A stretch of DNA of 13,338 nucleotides from positions 1 through 13,338 of the forward strand of contig DASYSE010000020.1 of assembly GCA_036003705.1 (NCBI GenBank), in the 5' to 3' direction. Below are positions 7,717-13,338 of this stretch, piece by piece. The notes beneath the pieces are model-generated. The model saw nothing but the letters and a program-made list of their open reading frames with translations. It ran no database searches and was not told where the DNA came from. How positions within the stretch are numbered: the stretch's first letter is position 1; each line of letters begins with the position of its first letter. Source of the DNA: CALGFH01 sp036003705. Lineage in GTDB: Bacteria; Actinomycetota; CALGFH01. A program made the translations under genes and the position numbers.

Positions 7717-8497
7717 GACGCGCCGCCGATCGTCGCGGTCCAGCCGCCGTGCCGTGGCGCAGCTGGCGGTGCAGCACGCCGAGGCGGATGCCACGGACGG
7801 CGGCCAACAGCCAGACGCCGCCGAGCAGGAACCCACCGAGCACGTCGGTCAGGTAGTGCATGCCACGGTACAGGCGGGACGAGGCCACCAGCAGCGGGAG
7901 CACCACCGCCAGGGTCAGGAACAGGCCCCGGACCAGCGCCGAGCGGGCCCGCTCGGAGGCGAGGACGGCGAGCGCCCCCCACAGGACGATGGTCGCCGCC
8001 GTGTGGCCCGACGGGAAGCTCGAGGTGGGAGGCGCCTCGTCCAGGTGCGTGACCGGGGGCCGCTTGCGATCCACCAGCAGGGTGACCAGCAGGAAGATCC
8101 CGACCTCGCCGGCCACCGCCACCGCGACCAGCATCGGCTCCCGCCAGCGCCGCCACACCACGGCCGCGACCGCGACCGCGAGCACGGCCAGGACGGTGAC
8201 GGTGAGGGTGCCGCCGACCTCAGAGGTCACGGCGGTGACGTCGTTGAGGTCGCCGCCGCGGCGGCCGGCCAGCCAGCGGCTGACGCCCGAGTCGGCCCGG
8301 CCGATGCTGTCGTCGTGGACGACCTTGCTGAGCAGCCAGCCGGCGCCGGCCAGCACCACCACCAGGACCACGGCGCAGCCGAGCAGGTACAGGGCCGAGG
8401 GCACGCCGTCCTGGAGCCGTCGCCAGCGGGCGGCCAGGGCGGCCTCCCGGTCGTCGGAAGCCGGGTCGAGCGGTCCACGGGTCGGCGGGCTGGCCAT
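7709..8497 (-). CDS. PAP2-family phosphatase (first copy)
   Basis: This 262-residue membrane protein has about six helices and the PAP2 catalytic pattern: DRKRP (R146-P147), SSFPSGHTAA with H165, and SRLYRGMHYLTD with R208, nucleophile H214 and D218. The lysine normally found seven residues before the first arginine is T139 here. PAP2 enzymes remove phosphate from phosphatidic acid, phosphatidylglycerol phosphate or undecaprenyl pyrophosphate, with the active site usually on the outer membrane face; which applies here is unknown. The ATG at 8497 follows AAGGAG by 6 bases; a longer in-frame ATG at 8695 would run into the divergent gene and is rejected. It heads the leftward operon, overlaps the kinase by 8 bases, and faces a divergent cardiolipin-synthase-like gene 172 bases away. 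Confidence 0.93.
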   Translation of the reverse strand: MASPPTRGPLDPASDDREAALAARWRRLQDGVPSALYLLGCAVVLVVVLAGAGWLLSKVVHDDSIGRADSGVSRWLAGRRGGDLNDVTAVTSEVGGTLTVTVLAVLAVAVAAVVWRRWREPMLVAVAVAGEVGIFLLVTLLVDRKRPPVTHLDEAPPTSSFPSGHTAATIVLWGALAVLASERARSALVRGLFLTLAVVLPLLVASSRLYRGMHYLTDVLGGFLLGGVWLLAAVRGIRLGVLHRQLRHGTAAGPRRSAARHG

Positions 8498-8559
8498 CGG
8501 TCTCCTTCCGAAGAACACCTCTGCACCCCGCGCATTCTCATGCAAGAAGGCGGGCAAAC

Positions 8560-8565
8560 TATCCT
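8560..8565 (+). promoter_or_regulatory. candidate -10 element for the phospholipase D gene
   Basis: TATCCT in the 172-base divergent gap fits the TANNNT pattern and is the best -10-like hexamer facing the phospholipase D gene. It would give a leader of about 100 bases. No clear -35 lies 16-18 bases upstream. The gap must also hold the promoter of the leftward PAP2 operon, for which I found no convincing hexamer pair. Confidence 0.27.
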
Positions 8566-8669
8566 CTCGGTGCCCGTGCCCGCCACGGCCATGCTTGCTC
8601 TCCCGGTTCGGCGGGAAGTCGCAGGCAGCCCCGACGGGTCCAGCAATCGAGCGATGGGAGGGAGCGACC

Positions 8670-9956
8670 GTGCCAAGCGCCCGGTCCATCCGCAACGCCG
8701 CGATCCTCGGTGGTCTGGGGCTTGCCGGCGTCTACGCGTTCGAGGCGGCCCAGTACCGGCGTACCGCCGCCAAGGGCTATCAGCTGCAAGACCCGCCGGC
8801 GCCGGGCACGCCTGACTTCGCCCGCCTGGTTGAGGCGCTCACCATCGCCCCCCTACGCCAGGGCACCCGGGTCACGGTGCTCCGCAACGGCTGCGAGATC
8901 TTCCCGGCCATGCTGGAAGCGATCCAGCAGGCCAAGGAGACGGTCAACTTCGCCACCTACGTCTACTGGACCGGCTCCATCGCGCCGCAGTTCGCCGAGG
9001 CGCTCGGTGAACGCGCCGCCGCCGGGGTCGAGGTCAACGTCCTGCTGGACGCGGTCGGGGCGGCCAAGATGGACCACTCCCTGATCGACCAGCTGAAGGA
9101 CGCCGGGGCCACGGTGGCCTGGTTCCGGCCGCCCAAGTGGTACACGCTGCACAAGCTGAACAACCGTACCCACCGCAAGATCCTGGTGGTCGACGGCCGG
9201 GTCGGCTTCACCGGCGGGGTCGGGATCGCCCAGGAGTGGACCGGCAACTGCCAGGACGCCGAGCACTGGCGCGACACCCACGTGCGCGTCGAGGGGCCGG
9301 TGGTGCGCGACCTGCTCAGCGGCTTTGTCGACAACTGGGCCGAGGCGACCGGCTGCATCCTGTCCGGCCGCCAGCACCTCCCGGACGTGGGTGGCTTCGA
9401 CGACGGCATCCAGGCCCAGGTCACCCGCTCCACCGCGCAGAAGGGCAGCACCGACGCCGAGCAGCTGTTCTACACCGCGATCGCGTGTGCCCGGGAGCGG
9501 ATCTGGCTGACCACCGCCTACTTCGCCCCACGAACCGCGTTCGTGGACACGCTGTGCGAGGCGGTCGGGCGCGGGGTCGACGTGCGGGTGCTGACCAACG
9601 GCCCCCACACCGACAAGCAGGTCGTCCGCCAGGCCGGGCGGCGCTGCTATGAGCAGCTGCTGGCCTGCGGCGGGCGGATCTTGGAGTACCAGCGGACCAT
9701 GCTCCATGCCAAGGTCTTGGTGGTGGACTCCCATTGGGTCACGGTCGGGTCGGTCAACTTTGACAACCGCTCGTTCGCGCTCAACGACGAGCTCAACATC
9801 TCCTTCCGCGACCCCGGGGTGGTCGCCGAACTCGAACAGCATTTCCTGGCTGACCTCCAGGACGCCCGCGAGCTGGACCTGGCCGCCTGGCGCGCCCGGC
9901 CCCTGGCCATGCGCGCCCGCGAGCTGGCCAGCGCAGCGGTGCGCCGGGAGCTGTAA
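8670..9956 (+). CDS. cls: cardiolipin synthase-like phospholipase D-family protein
   Basis: This 428-residue protein has one N-terminal hydrophobic helix (about 9-26) and two phospholipase D catalytic motifs: HRKILVVD (H168, K170, D175) followed by GFTGG, and HAKVLVVD (H346, K348, D353) followed by GSVNFDNRS. Length, motif spacing and the ENS/FDNRS-type ending fit bacterial cardiolipin synthases, which join phosphatidylglycerol with a second phospholipid at the inner membrane. Many actinobacteria use a CDP-alcohol-transferase cardiolipin synthase instead, so the exact reaction needs testing; other PLD lipases share the motifs. The GTG at 8670 is chosen because GGAGGGAG ends about 6 bases upstream, and the frame upstream overlaps the divergent gene. 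A second PAP2 gene starts 2 bases after its stop, so the two are almost certainly cotranscribed. Confidence 0.9.
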   Translation: MPSARSIRNAAILGGLGLAGVYAFEAAQYRRTAAKGYQLQDPPAPGTPDFARLVEALTIAPLRQGTRVTVLRNGCEIFPAMLEAIQQAKETVNFATYVYWTGSIAPQFAEALGERAAAGVEVNVLLDAVGAAKMDHSLIDQLKDAGATVAWFRPPKWYTLHKLNNRTHRKILVVDGRVGFTGGVGIAQEWTGNCQDAEHWRDTHVRVEGPVVRDLLSGFVDNWAEATGCILSGRQHLPDVGGFDDGIQAQVTRSTAQKGSTDAEQLFYTAIACARERIWLTTAYFAPRTAFVDTLCEAVGRGVDVRVLTNGPHTDKQVVRQAGRRCYEQLLACGGRILEYQRTMLHAKVLVVDSHWVTVGSVNFDNRSFALNDELNISFRDPGVVAELEQHFLADLQDARELDLAAWRARPLAMRARELASAAVRREL

Positions 9957-9958
9957 CC

Positions 9959-10846
9959 TTGCTCGGCACCGTCACCAGCATGGTCCTGCTCGCCGGTGTC
10001 CTGGCCGCGGTCATCGGCGTGCTCGCGCGGCTCCTCGGCGGCCGGGCCCGCCGCGGTCACGGGCCGGCCGAGCACGCCGCCGAGGAGCTGTTCAGGGGCC
10101 GCCTGCTTGTCTTCCTGCGCCGCCGGCTGGACCCGGAGGCGGCCACCGGGCTGGCCCTGACCGTCGCCCTCGGCCTGGTCTTCGCGGCCGCGCTCGGCTT
10201 CGGGATGGTCTCCGACATGGTCACCTCCCAGACTGGCCTGTACCGCCTCGACGCGAGCGCGGCCAGCTGGGGAGCCGACAACGCCACCCCGGCCTCGACC
10301 CGGGTGCTCGGCCTGATCACCTGGCTCGGCGCCACCGTCACCGTGCTCGCCGTCACCGCGCTGCTCGGGGGACTGGAGTGGCTGCGCCGGCGCCGCCTGG
10401 CGGTGCTCGCCTTCATGGTCACGGTCGTGGTCGGCCAGAACCTCATCGCCAACACGGTCAAGGCGCTGGTCGAGCGGGAACGCCCGCCGGTGCCGCACCT
10501 GGCCTCCTCCAGCGGGTTCTCCTTCCCGTCGGGGCACACCGCCGCCGCGGCCGCCACCTGGGCGGCGGTCGCGCTGGTCCTCGGCCGCGGCCGCCCCCTG
10601 CGGGCCAAGGCCTGGCTGGGCGCGGCCGCGGCCGCCGTGGTGGTGGCCGTTGCCGCATCGCGGGTCCTGCTCGGGGTGCACTGGCTGACCGACGTGATCG
10701 GCGGGGCCGCGCTCGGCTTCGGCTGGTTCGTGGTCTGCTCGGTCGCCTTCGGCGGCAGCCTGCTCCGATTCGGCGCCCCGGCCGAGCGGGCCGAGGCCGA
10801 GGAGCTGCGGGAGTCCGGCCGCGAGCCGGGCCCTGCCCGCTCCTGA
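9959..10846 (+). CDS. PAP2-family phosphatase (second copy)
   Basis: This 295-residue membrane protein carries the full PAP2 signature: K168-x6-R175-P176 (KALVERERP), FPSGHTAA with H193, and SRVLLGVHWLTD with R235, H241 and D245. It has an N-terminal helix (about 5-25), a cytoplasmic stretch rich in Arg, five further helices, and a charged C-terminal tail after about residue 270. Unlike the first PAP2 protein it keeps the motif lysine. The start is probably TTG at 9959, two bases after the cardiolipin-synthase stop, with GGGAG 8 bases upstream inside the previous gene; ATG at 9980 is possible but lacks a ribosome site. Substrate may be phosphatidic acid, phosphatidylglycerol phosphate (which would feed the preceding enzyme) or undecaprenyl pyrophosphate. 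Confidence 0.92.
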   Translation: MLGTVTSMVLLAGVLAAVIGVLARLLGGRARRGHGPAEHAAEELFRGRLLVFLRRRLDPEAATGLALTVALGLVFAAALGFGMVSDMVTSQTGLYRLDASAASWGADNATPASTRVLGLITWLGATVTVLAVTALLGGLEWLRRRRLAVLAFMVTVVVGQNLIANTVKALVERERPPVPHLASSSGFSFPSGHTAAAAATWAAVALVLGRGRPLRAKAWLGAAAAAVVVAVAASRVLLGVHWLTDVIGGAALGFGWFVVCSVAFGGSLLRFGAPAERAEAEELRESGREPGPARS

Positions 10847-10851
10847 CCGGC
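10835..10851 (+). repeat. dispersed copy of the stop-codon repeat motif
   Basis: GCCCGCTCCTGACCGGC differs at one base from GCCCGGTCCTGACCGGC at 12727-12743. In both places the TGA is the stop codon of the gene ending there and the encoded C-terminus is Arg-Ser. The single mismatch breaks one pair of the hairpin seen in the other copies. The 10-base core also occurs by chance in coding sequence nearby (around 425 and 2097), so relatedness is not certain. Confidence 0.4.
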
Positions 10852-10870
10852 CGGCGACGAAGGTCGGGAG

Positions 10871-10876
10871 TAGGCT
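10871..10876 (+). promoter_or_regulatory. candidate -10 element for the 69-residue protein gene
   Basis: TAGGCT fits TANNNT and lies in the 72-base gap after the second PAP2 gene. A start about 7 bases downstream would give a leader of roughly 35 bases containing AGGAGG, consistent with a standard leadered transcript. The -35 region is poor (CTGACC occurs but at a spacing of about 22). Confidence 0.35.
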
Positions 10877-10918
10877 GTCCGGCGTCATGCGAGCCAAGCC
10901 AGGAGGGGGGCCGACCCG

Positions 10919-11128
10919 ATGTCCGACCCAGAGCCGAGCGCCGAGCAGGTCGACAGCCGGGCCGGGTCGCTGGCCGCCGAGCCGGGCTACTCGACCCAGG
11001 ACCCGCAGGCGCAGGCCAGGGCCCTGCTCGAGGAGTCCGAGGAGCGGGTCGAGGACCGGGCGGCGAGGGACCCGGACGACCAGGGCGTCATCCGCCGCCG
11101 GTCGGACGAGGGCGTCAGCGGGGAGTGA
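10919..11128 (+). CDS. small acidic hypothetical protein, 69 residues
   Basis: I do not recognise a named family. The protein is strongly charged and lacks hydrophobic segments, cysteines and signal peptide, so it is probably cytosolic and partly disordered. A short helix-prone segment, ARALLEESEERVEDRAARDP (33-52), is followed by a charged tail. Support for a real gene comes from AGGAGG upstream of the ATG, a TAGGCT -10-like hexamer about 43 bases before the start, and its fit in the gap between two same-direction genes without overlapping them. Small acidic proteins with a similar EESEER segment occur in actinobacteria to my recollection, without known function. The GAF-ANTAR gene follows after 48 bases, with a hairpin between. 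Confidence 0.65.
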   Translation: MSDPEPSAEQVDSRAGSLAAEPGYSTQDPQAQARALLEESEERVEDRAARDPDDQGVIRRRSDEGVSGE

Positions 11129-11131
11129 TGG

Positions 11132-11152
11132 GGCGCGGCGCTGGCCCGCGCC
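11132..11152 (+). other. GC-rich hairpin between the small gene and the GAF-ANTAR gene
   Basis: GGCGCGG (11132-11138) and CCGCGCC (11146-11152) are perfect reverse complements around a 7-base loop, beginning 3 bases after the stop of the small gene. It lacks a following T-run, so it is at best a weak or Rho-assisted terminator, or an RNA stabilising element. Confidence 0.4.
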
Positions 11153-11176
11153 GTCGAAGCGGAGGATGCTAGGGCC

Positions 11177-11881
11177 ATGACGGTGTCAGCGGCAGGGCTG
11201 CAGCGGGCCCTCGATCAGCTCGCCGACCTCAGGACCTCGCCGGCCACGGTGGAGGAAGCGCTGGAGCGGGTGGTGGAGTCGGCTGACGCGCTGTTCCAGG
11301 TCGACGGCACCGCGCTGATGCTGGTCGACCGCGACCAGGTCCTGCGCAACCTGGCCGTCTCCGACCGGCGGGCGGCCCTGCTGGAGAGTCTGCAGGCCGA
11401 GCACGGCGAGGGCCCGTGCGTGGACGCCTTCGACGACAAGCAACCGGTGGGGAGCGACCACCTGGGCCGGGAGGACCGCTGGCCGGAGTTCTCCCCCGCG
11501 GCCGCCGGGCGGGGCCTGCTGGCGGTGCTGGCCAGCCCCATCCCCTACAGCGACCAGGCGGTCGGGGTGGTGACGGTGTTCGCGTTCGGGCAGCACGAGT
11601 GGACCGAGGCCGAGCGGGAGGCGATCGTCGCCTTCACCGAGCTGGCCGCCCTGCTGATCATGAACGCCATGGAGGCGAGGGACCGTGGCCGGCTGGCCGG
11701 CGAGCTGCAGGTCGCGCTCGACTCGCGGGTGGCGATCGAGCAGGCCAAGGGCGTGCTGGTCGGCCAGCACGGGCTCACCACCAGGCAGGCGTTCGAACGG
11801 CTGCGCCGCCAGGCCAGGGACCAGCGTCGACCCCTCTCCGAAGTCGCCAGGGGCGTGGTCAGCGCCGCCGAGCGGCGATGA
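11177..11881 (+). CDS. GAF and ANTAR domain transcription antitermination regulator
   Basis: This 234-residue protein has a GAF sensor domain (about 22-165) and a C-terminal ANTAR RNA-binding domain (about 174-230). GAF hallmarks include ADALFQVDGTALMLVD and GEGPCVDAF with C81, a segment strongly conserved in actinobacterial GAF-ANTAR proteins. ANTAR hallmarks include LDSRVAIEQAKGVLVGQHGL and the A-F-x-x-LR helix. ANTAR proteins bind paired RNA hairpins to prevent termination, usually after a signal; the ligand of this GAF domain is not predictable. No kinase or receiver gene lies beside it. The ATG at 11177 has a distant GGAGG about 11 bases upstream and also a GATGCT hexamer placed exactly six bases before it, so leadered or leaderless starts are both possible. 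The reductase-family gene begins 23 bases downstream. Confidence 0.94.
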   Translation: MTVSAAGLQRALDQLADLRTSPATVEEALERVVESADALFQVDGTALMLVDRDQVLRNLAVSDRRAALLESLQAEHGEGPCVDAFDDKQPVGSDHLGREDRWPEFSPAAAGRGLLAVLASPIPYSDQAVGVVTVFAFGQHEWTEAEREAIVAFTELAALLIMNAMEARDRGRLAGELQVALDSRVAIEQAKGVLVGQHGLTTRQAFERLRRQARDQRRPLSEVARGVVSAAERR

Positions 11882-11892
11882 TCGGCTGCTGC

Positions 11893-11904
11893 TAGCCTTC
11901 CGGC
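11893..11904 (+). promoter_or_regulatory. leaderless promoter of the reductase-family gene
   Basis: TAGCCT (11893-11898) is followed by exactly six bases and then the ATG at 11905, and no Shine-Dalgarno is present in the 23-base gap. This is the geometry of leaderless initiation common in actinobacteria and the same spacing as at the DtxR-like gene. No -35 hexamer is evident in the end of the preceding gene. Confidence 0.45.
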
Positions 11905-12738
11905 ATGTCTCTGGATGCCCTCACCTCAGCGGAGATCTCGCTCCCGGCGACGCCCGATGCGACCCAGGTCCGTGAGCGCATCGCCATCCTCTCCCGCCAC
12001 GTCGACCTGGTCGGGCTGACCGACAACCATGCCGGCAAGCCGCGCATGTCGCCGCTGGCCGCGGTCGCCCTCGCCCGCGAGCAGGGGGTGGCGACGGTGG
12101 TCCACGTCTCTTGCCGGGACCGCAACCGGCTGGCCCTGCGGTCCCAGGTCATCGGCGCGGCGGCGCTGGGCTCCGAGGGGATCCTGTGCCTGTACGGCGA
12201 CCCGGTGCCCGACGTGCCAAGGGTGCGCGACTACACCACCACCCGGCTGCTGGCCGAGGCCAAGGGCTGGGCCGCGCCCAACGAGCTGGCCCTGGGCTGC
12301 GTCGCCGACCCGTTCGGGCCCGACGACGAGGGCGAGCTGGCCCTGCTCGGCCGCAAGGTGGCCGCCGGGGCCGACTTCGTCCAGACCCAGATGGTGTTCG
12401 AGCCGGCTTCCCTCGCCGCCTTCCTCGAGCAGGCGGCAGAGGGCGGCAAGCTGGGCGACTGCCGGGTCCACGCCAGCGTCCCGGTGATCCGCACCGCCCG
12501 GATGGTGGACGTCCTCAACCAGACCCTGCCCTGCCAGATCCCCGAGCGGGCCGCCGGCCAGATCGCCGCCGGAGGTGGCATCGACCTGGCCATCGAGACG
12601 GCCATGACCTTGGCCGGGCTGGACCGGGTCCACGCCCTGCACGTGATGTCCTGGGGTTCCGAGGAGCAGGCCGGCCAGGTGGCGGCGGCCTTCCGGGCGG
12701 CCAGGGGTGCCCCGGTGGAGCGCGCCGCCCGGTCCTGA
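11905..12738 (+). CDS. methylenetetrahydrofolate reductase-family protein
   Basis: This 277-residue TIM-barrel protein matches a short branch of the MTHFR family. Key segments are E10 in SAEISLP (position of the catalytic glutamate of MetF), DLVGLTDN (34-41), HVSCRDRNRLALRSQ (67-81), LYGDP with D99 (equivalent to the flavin/folate-contacting aspartate of E. coli MetF), GADFVQTQMVF (156-165) and IPER (212-215). MetF enzymes reduce methylene-tetrahydrofolate to methyl-tetrahydrofolate using FAD, feeding methionine synthesis. The usual FEFFPP motif is degenerate here, so activity on another folate-like substrate or altered cofactor use is possible. No methionine synthase or corrinoid protein is nearby. 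Its 3' end runs into the 20-bp tandem repeats, with the stop codon inside the first copy. Its neighbour GAF-ANTAR may or may not be related in function. Confidence 0.87.
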   Translation: MSLDALTSAEISLPATPDATQVRERIAILSRHVDLVGLTDNHAGKPRMSPLAAVALAREQGVATVVHVSCRDRNRLALRSQVIGAAALGSEGILCLYGDPVPDVPRVRDYTTTRLLAEAKGWAAPNELALGCVADPFGPDDEGELALLGRKVAAGADFVQTQMVFEPASLAAFLEQAAEGGKLGDCRVHASVPVIRTARMVDVLNQTLPCQIPERAAGQIAAGGGIDLAIETAMTLAGLDRVHALHVMSWGSEEQAGQVAAAFRAARGAPVERAARS

Positions 12739-12788
12739 CCGGCGCCGCCCGGTCCTGACCGGCGCCATCCGGTCCTGACCGCGCCGCC
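12721..12788. repeat. three 20-bp tandem repeats with hairpins between convergent genes
   Basis: Three consecutive 20-base units (12721, 12741, 12761) match GGCGCCGCCCGGTCCTGACC; copy 1 differs at its first base and copy 3 at two bases. A partial fourth copy (12781-12788) follows. Each unit with the next base or two holds the inverted repeat CCGGTC-CT-GACCGG. The stop codon of the reductase-family gene lies in copy 1, and the stop of the convergent DsbA-like gene begins right after the partial copy, so the array fills the space between the two genes. The hairpins may terminate transcription in both directions, although no T-run is present. Confidence 0.88.
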
Positions 12789-13338
12789 TCAGCGGGGGAT
12801 GGTGGTGGTCTTGAACTCGTTGAGCTCCGGCCAGTCGTCGACCAGGGCCAGCACCCGATCGAGGGTGGCCCGGGCGCTTTCGGGAGCGGCCGGGCGCTGC
12901 ATCAGGCGGGCGAACACCGCCCGCCGGTCGGTGACGAAGGTGGGCACGCCGAACACCCGGTGACGGTCGACCGCCCAGGTGTGGTCGGCGGCAAGGGCGC
13001 TGGCTGACCGGCCGGTGGCCACCAGCTTCTCGACCTCGTCAGGGTCAAGGCCGGCCGCGGCCACCGCCGCCCGCAGCACCTCGGGGTCGTTGAGGTCCTG
13101 GCCGTGGTCGTGGCGGGCGGCGAACAGGGCCAGGTGGACGGCGGGGAACCGCTCGGGAAGCTCGTCACGGACGGCCAGGCCCCAACGGAGGGCGAGCACC
13201 CCCGGTCTCGGCTCCTGGCCCGGCTGCCAGACCGCCGGGTCGCCCTCCTGCAGGTGGACCTGGGAGAGGGAGAAGGCGCGGAAGTCGACCCGGTAGGGAG
13301 CGCCCGCCGCCAGCGCGCGCACGACCACCTCCGCCGCG
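12789..13338 (-). CDS. DsbA-like thioredoxin-fold protein (partial, N-terminus beyond the window)
   Basis: The reading frame is open to the right edge (codons for Ala-Ala-Glu precede the GTG at 13328), so the true start and the CxxC or CPW active-site motif lie outside. At least 183 residues are present. Visible features are FRAFSLSQVHLQ after an early strand, a helical insert with ALRWGLAVRDELPERF and ALFAARHDHGQDLND, then VFGVPTFVTDRRAVFARL, where VPTF contains the cis-proline loop of thioredoxin-fold proteins. The tail WPELNEFKTTTIPR is a common ending of actinobacterial DsbA/2-hydroxychromene-2-carboxylate isomerase-type proteins, some of which are mycothiol-dependent reductases. Cytosolic thiol-disulfide or detoxification chemistry is likely; the exact reaction cannot be decided without the N-terminus. 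It converges on the reductase-family gene. Confidence 0.85.
   Translation of the reverse strand, partial: AAEVVVRALAAGAPYRVDFRAFSLSQVHLQEGDPAVWQPGQEPRPGVLALRWGLAVRDELPERFPAVHLALFAARHDHGQDLNDPEVLRAAVAAAGLDPDEVEKLVATGRSASALAADHTWAVDRHRVFGVPTFVTDRRAVFARLMQRPAAPESARATLDRVLALVDDWPELNEFKTTTIPR

Noticed and set aside
8498..8695. N-terminal extension of the first PAP2 protein to the ATG at 8695
   Set aside because: It would cross the divergent gap and overlap the PLD gene start, and the ATG at 8497 has a strong AAGGAG site.
7211..8815. A 534-codon plus-strand open frame across the lipid kinase and PAP2 genes
   Set aside because: It is antisense to two well-supported genes and its translation has no domain features.
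11132..11152. Hairpin before the GAF-ANTAR gene as an ANTAR target site
   Set aside because: Known ANTAR sites are two adjacent hairpins with six-base loops having A at position 1 and G at position 4. This is a single hairpin with a seven-base loop lacking that pattern.
9649..11172. A 507-codon plus-strand frame overlapping the end of the PLD gene, PAP2 and the small gene
   Set aside because: Its product is almost entirely Arg/Gly/Pro/Ala, whereas the overlapping frames carry clear PLD and PAP2 motifs.

Overview
The window is a dense, GC-rich stretch of bacterial chromosome. Several features point to the Actinomycetota: a GAF-ANTAR regulator, GTG and TTG starts, short TANNNT-type -10 elements placed right before start codons, a stand-alone trehalose synthase, a lipid-kinase/PAP2 pair and a DsbA-like protein ending in a motif common in actinobacteria. 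The sequence alone does not give genus or species. It contains 14 protein genes (13 complete, one cut by the right edge) and one tRNA. No CRISPR array, insertion sequence, phage gene or recognisable defence system was seen, and no gap between genes exceeds about 210 bases.

Left part (1-5651, all minus strand): a tRNA-Leu(UAA); a DtxR/MntR-like metal-dependent repressor followed by a DedA-family membrane protein; a proline-rich two-helix membrane protein (DUF4190-like) followed after 22 bases by a cupredoxin lipoprotein; an unrecognised 326-residue protein; and trehalose synthase TreS, which interconverts maltose and trehalose.

Middle (5792-10846) is the most coherent region, a divergent phospholipid locus. 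Leftward from about 8.5 kb runs an overlapping three-gene operon: PAP2 phosphatase, diacylglycerol/lipid kinase, YihY/BrkB membrane protein. The genes overlap by 8 and 4 bases, so they are probably translationally coupled. Rightward runs a cardiolipin-synthase-like phospholipase D protein, followed 2 bases later by a second PAP2 phosphatase. Together these could make cardiolipin and cycle lipids between phosphatidic acid and diacylglycerol, though the PAP2 enzymes could instead act on undecaprenyl pyrophosphate.

Right part (10847-13338): a 69-residue acidic protein, a GAF-ANTAR putative antiterminator and a short methylenetetrahydrofolate reductase-family protein, all on the plus strand. The last meets a convergent DsbA-like gene at three tandem 20-bp repeats, each carrying a hairpin, that fill the space between the two stop codons. 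Most genes are familiar families. The points most worth checking are the coupled lipid operon, the altered metal ligands of the repressor, the leaderless starts and the repeat/hairpin array.
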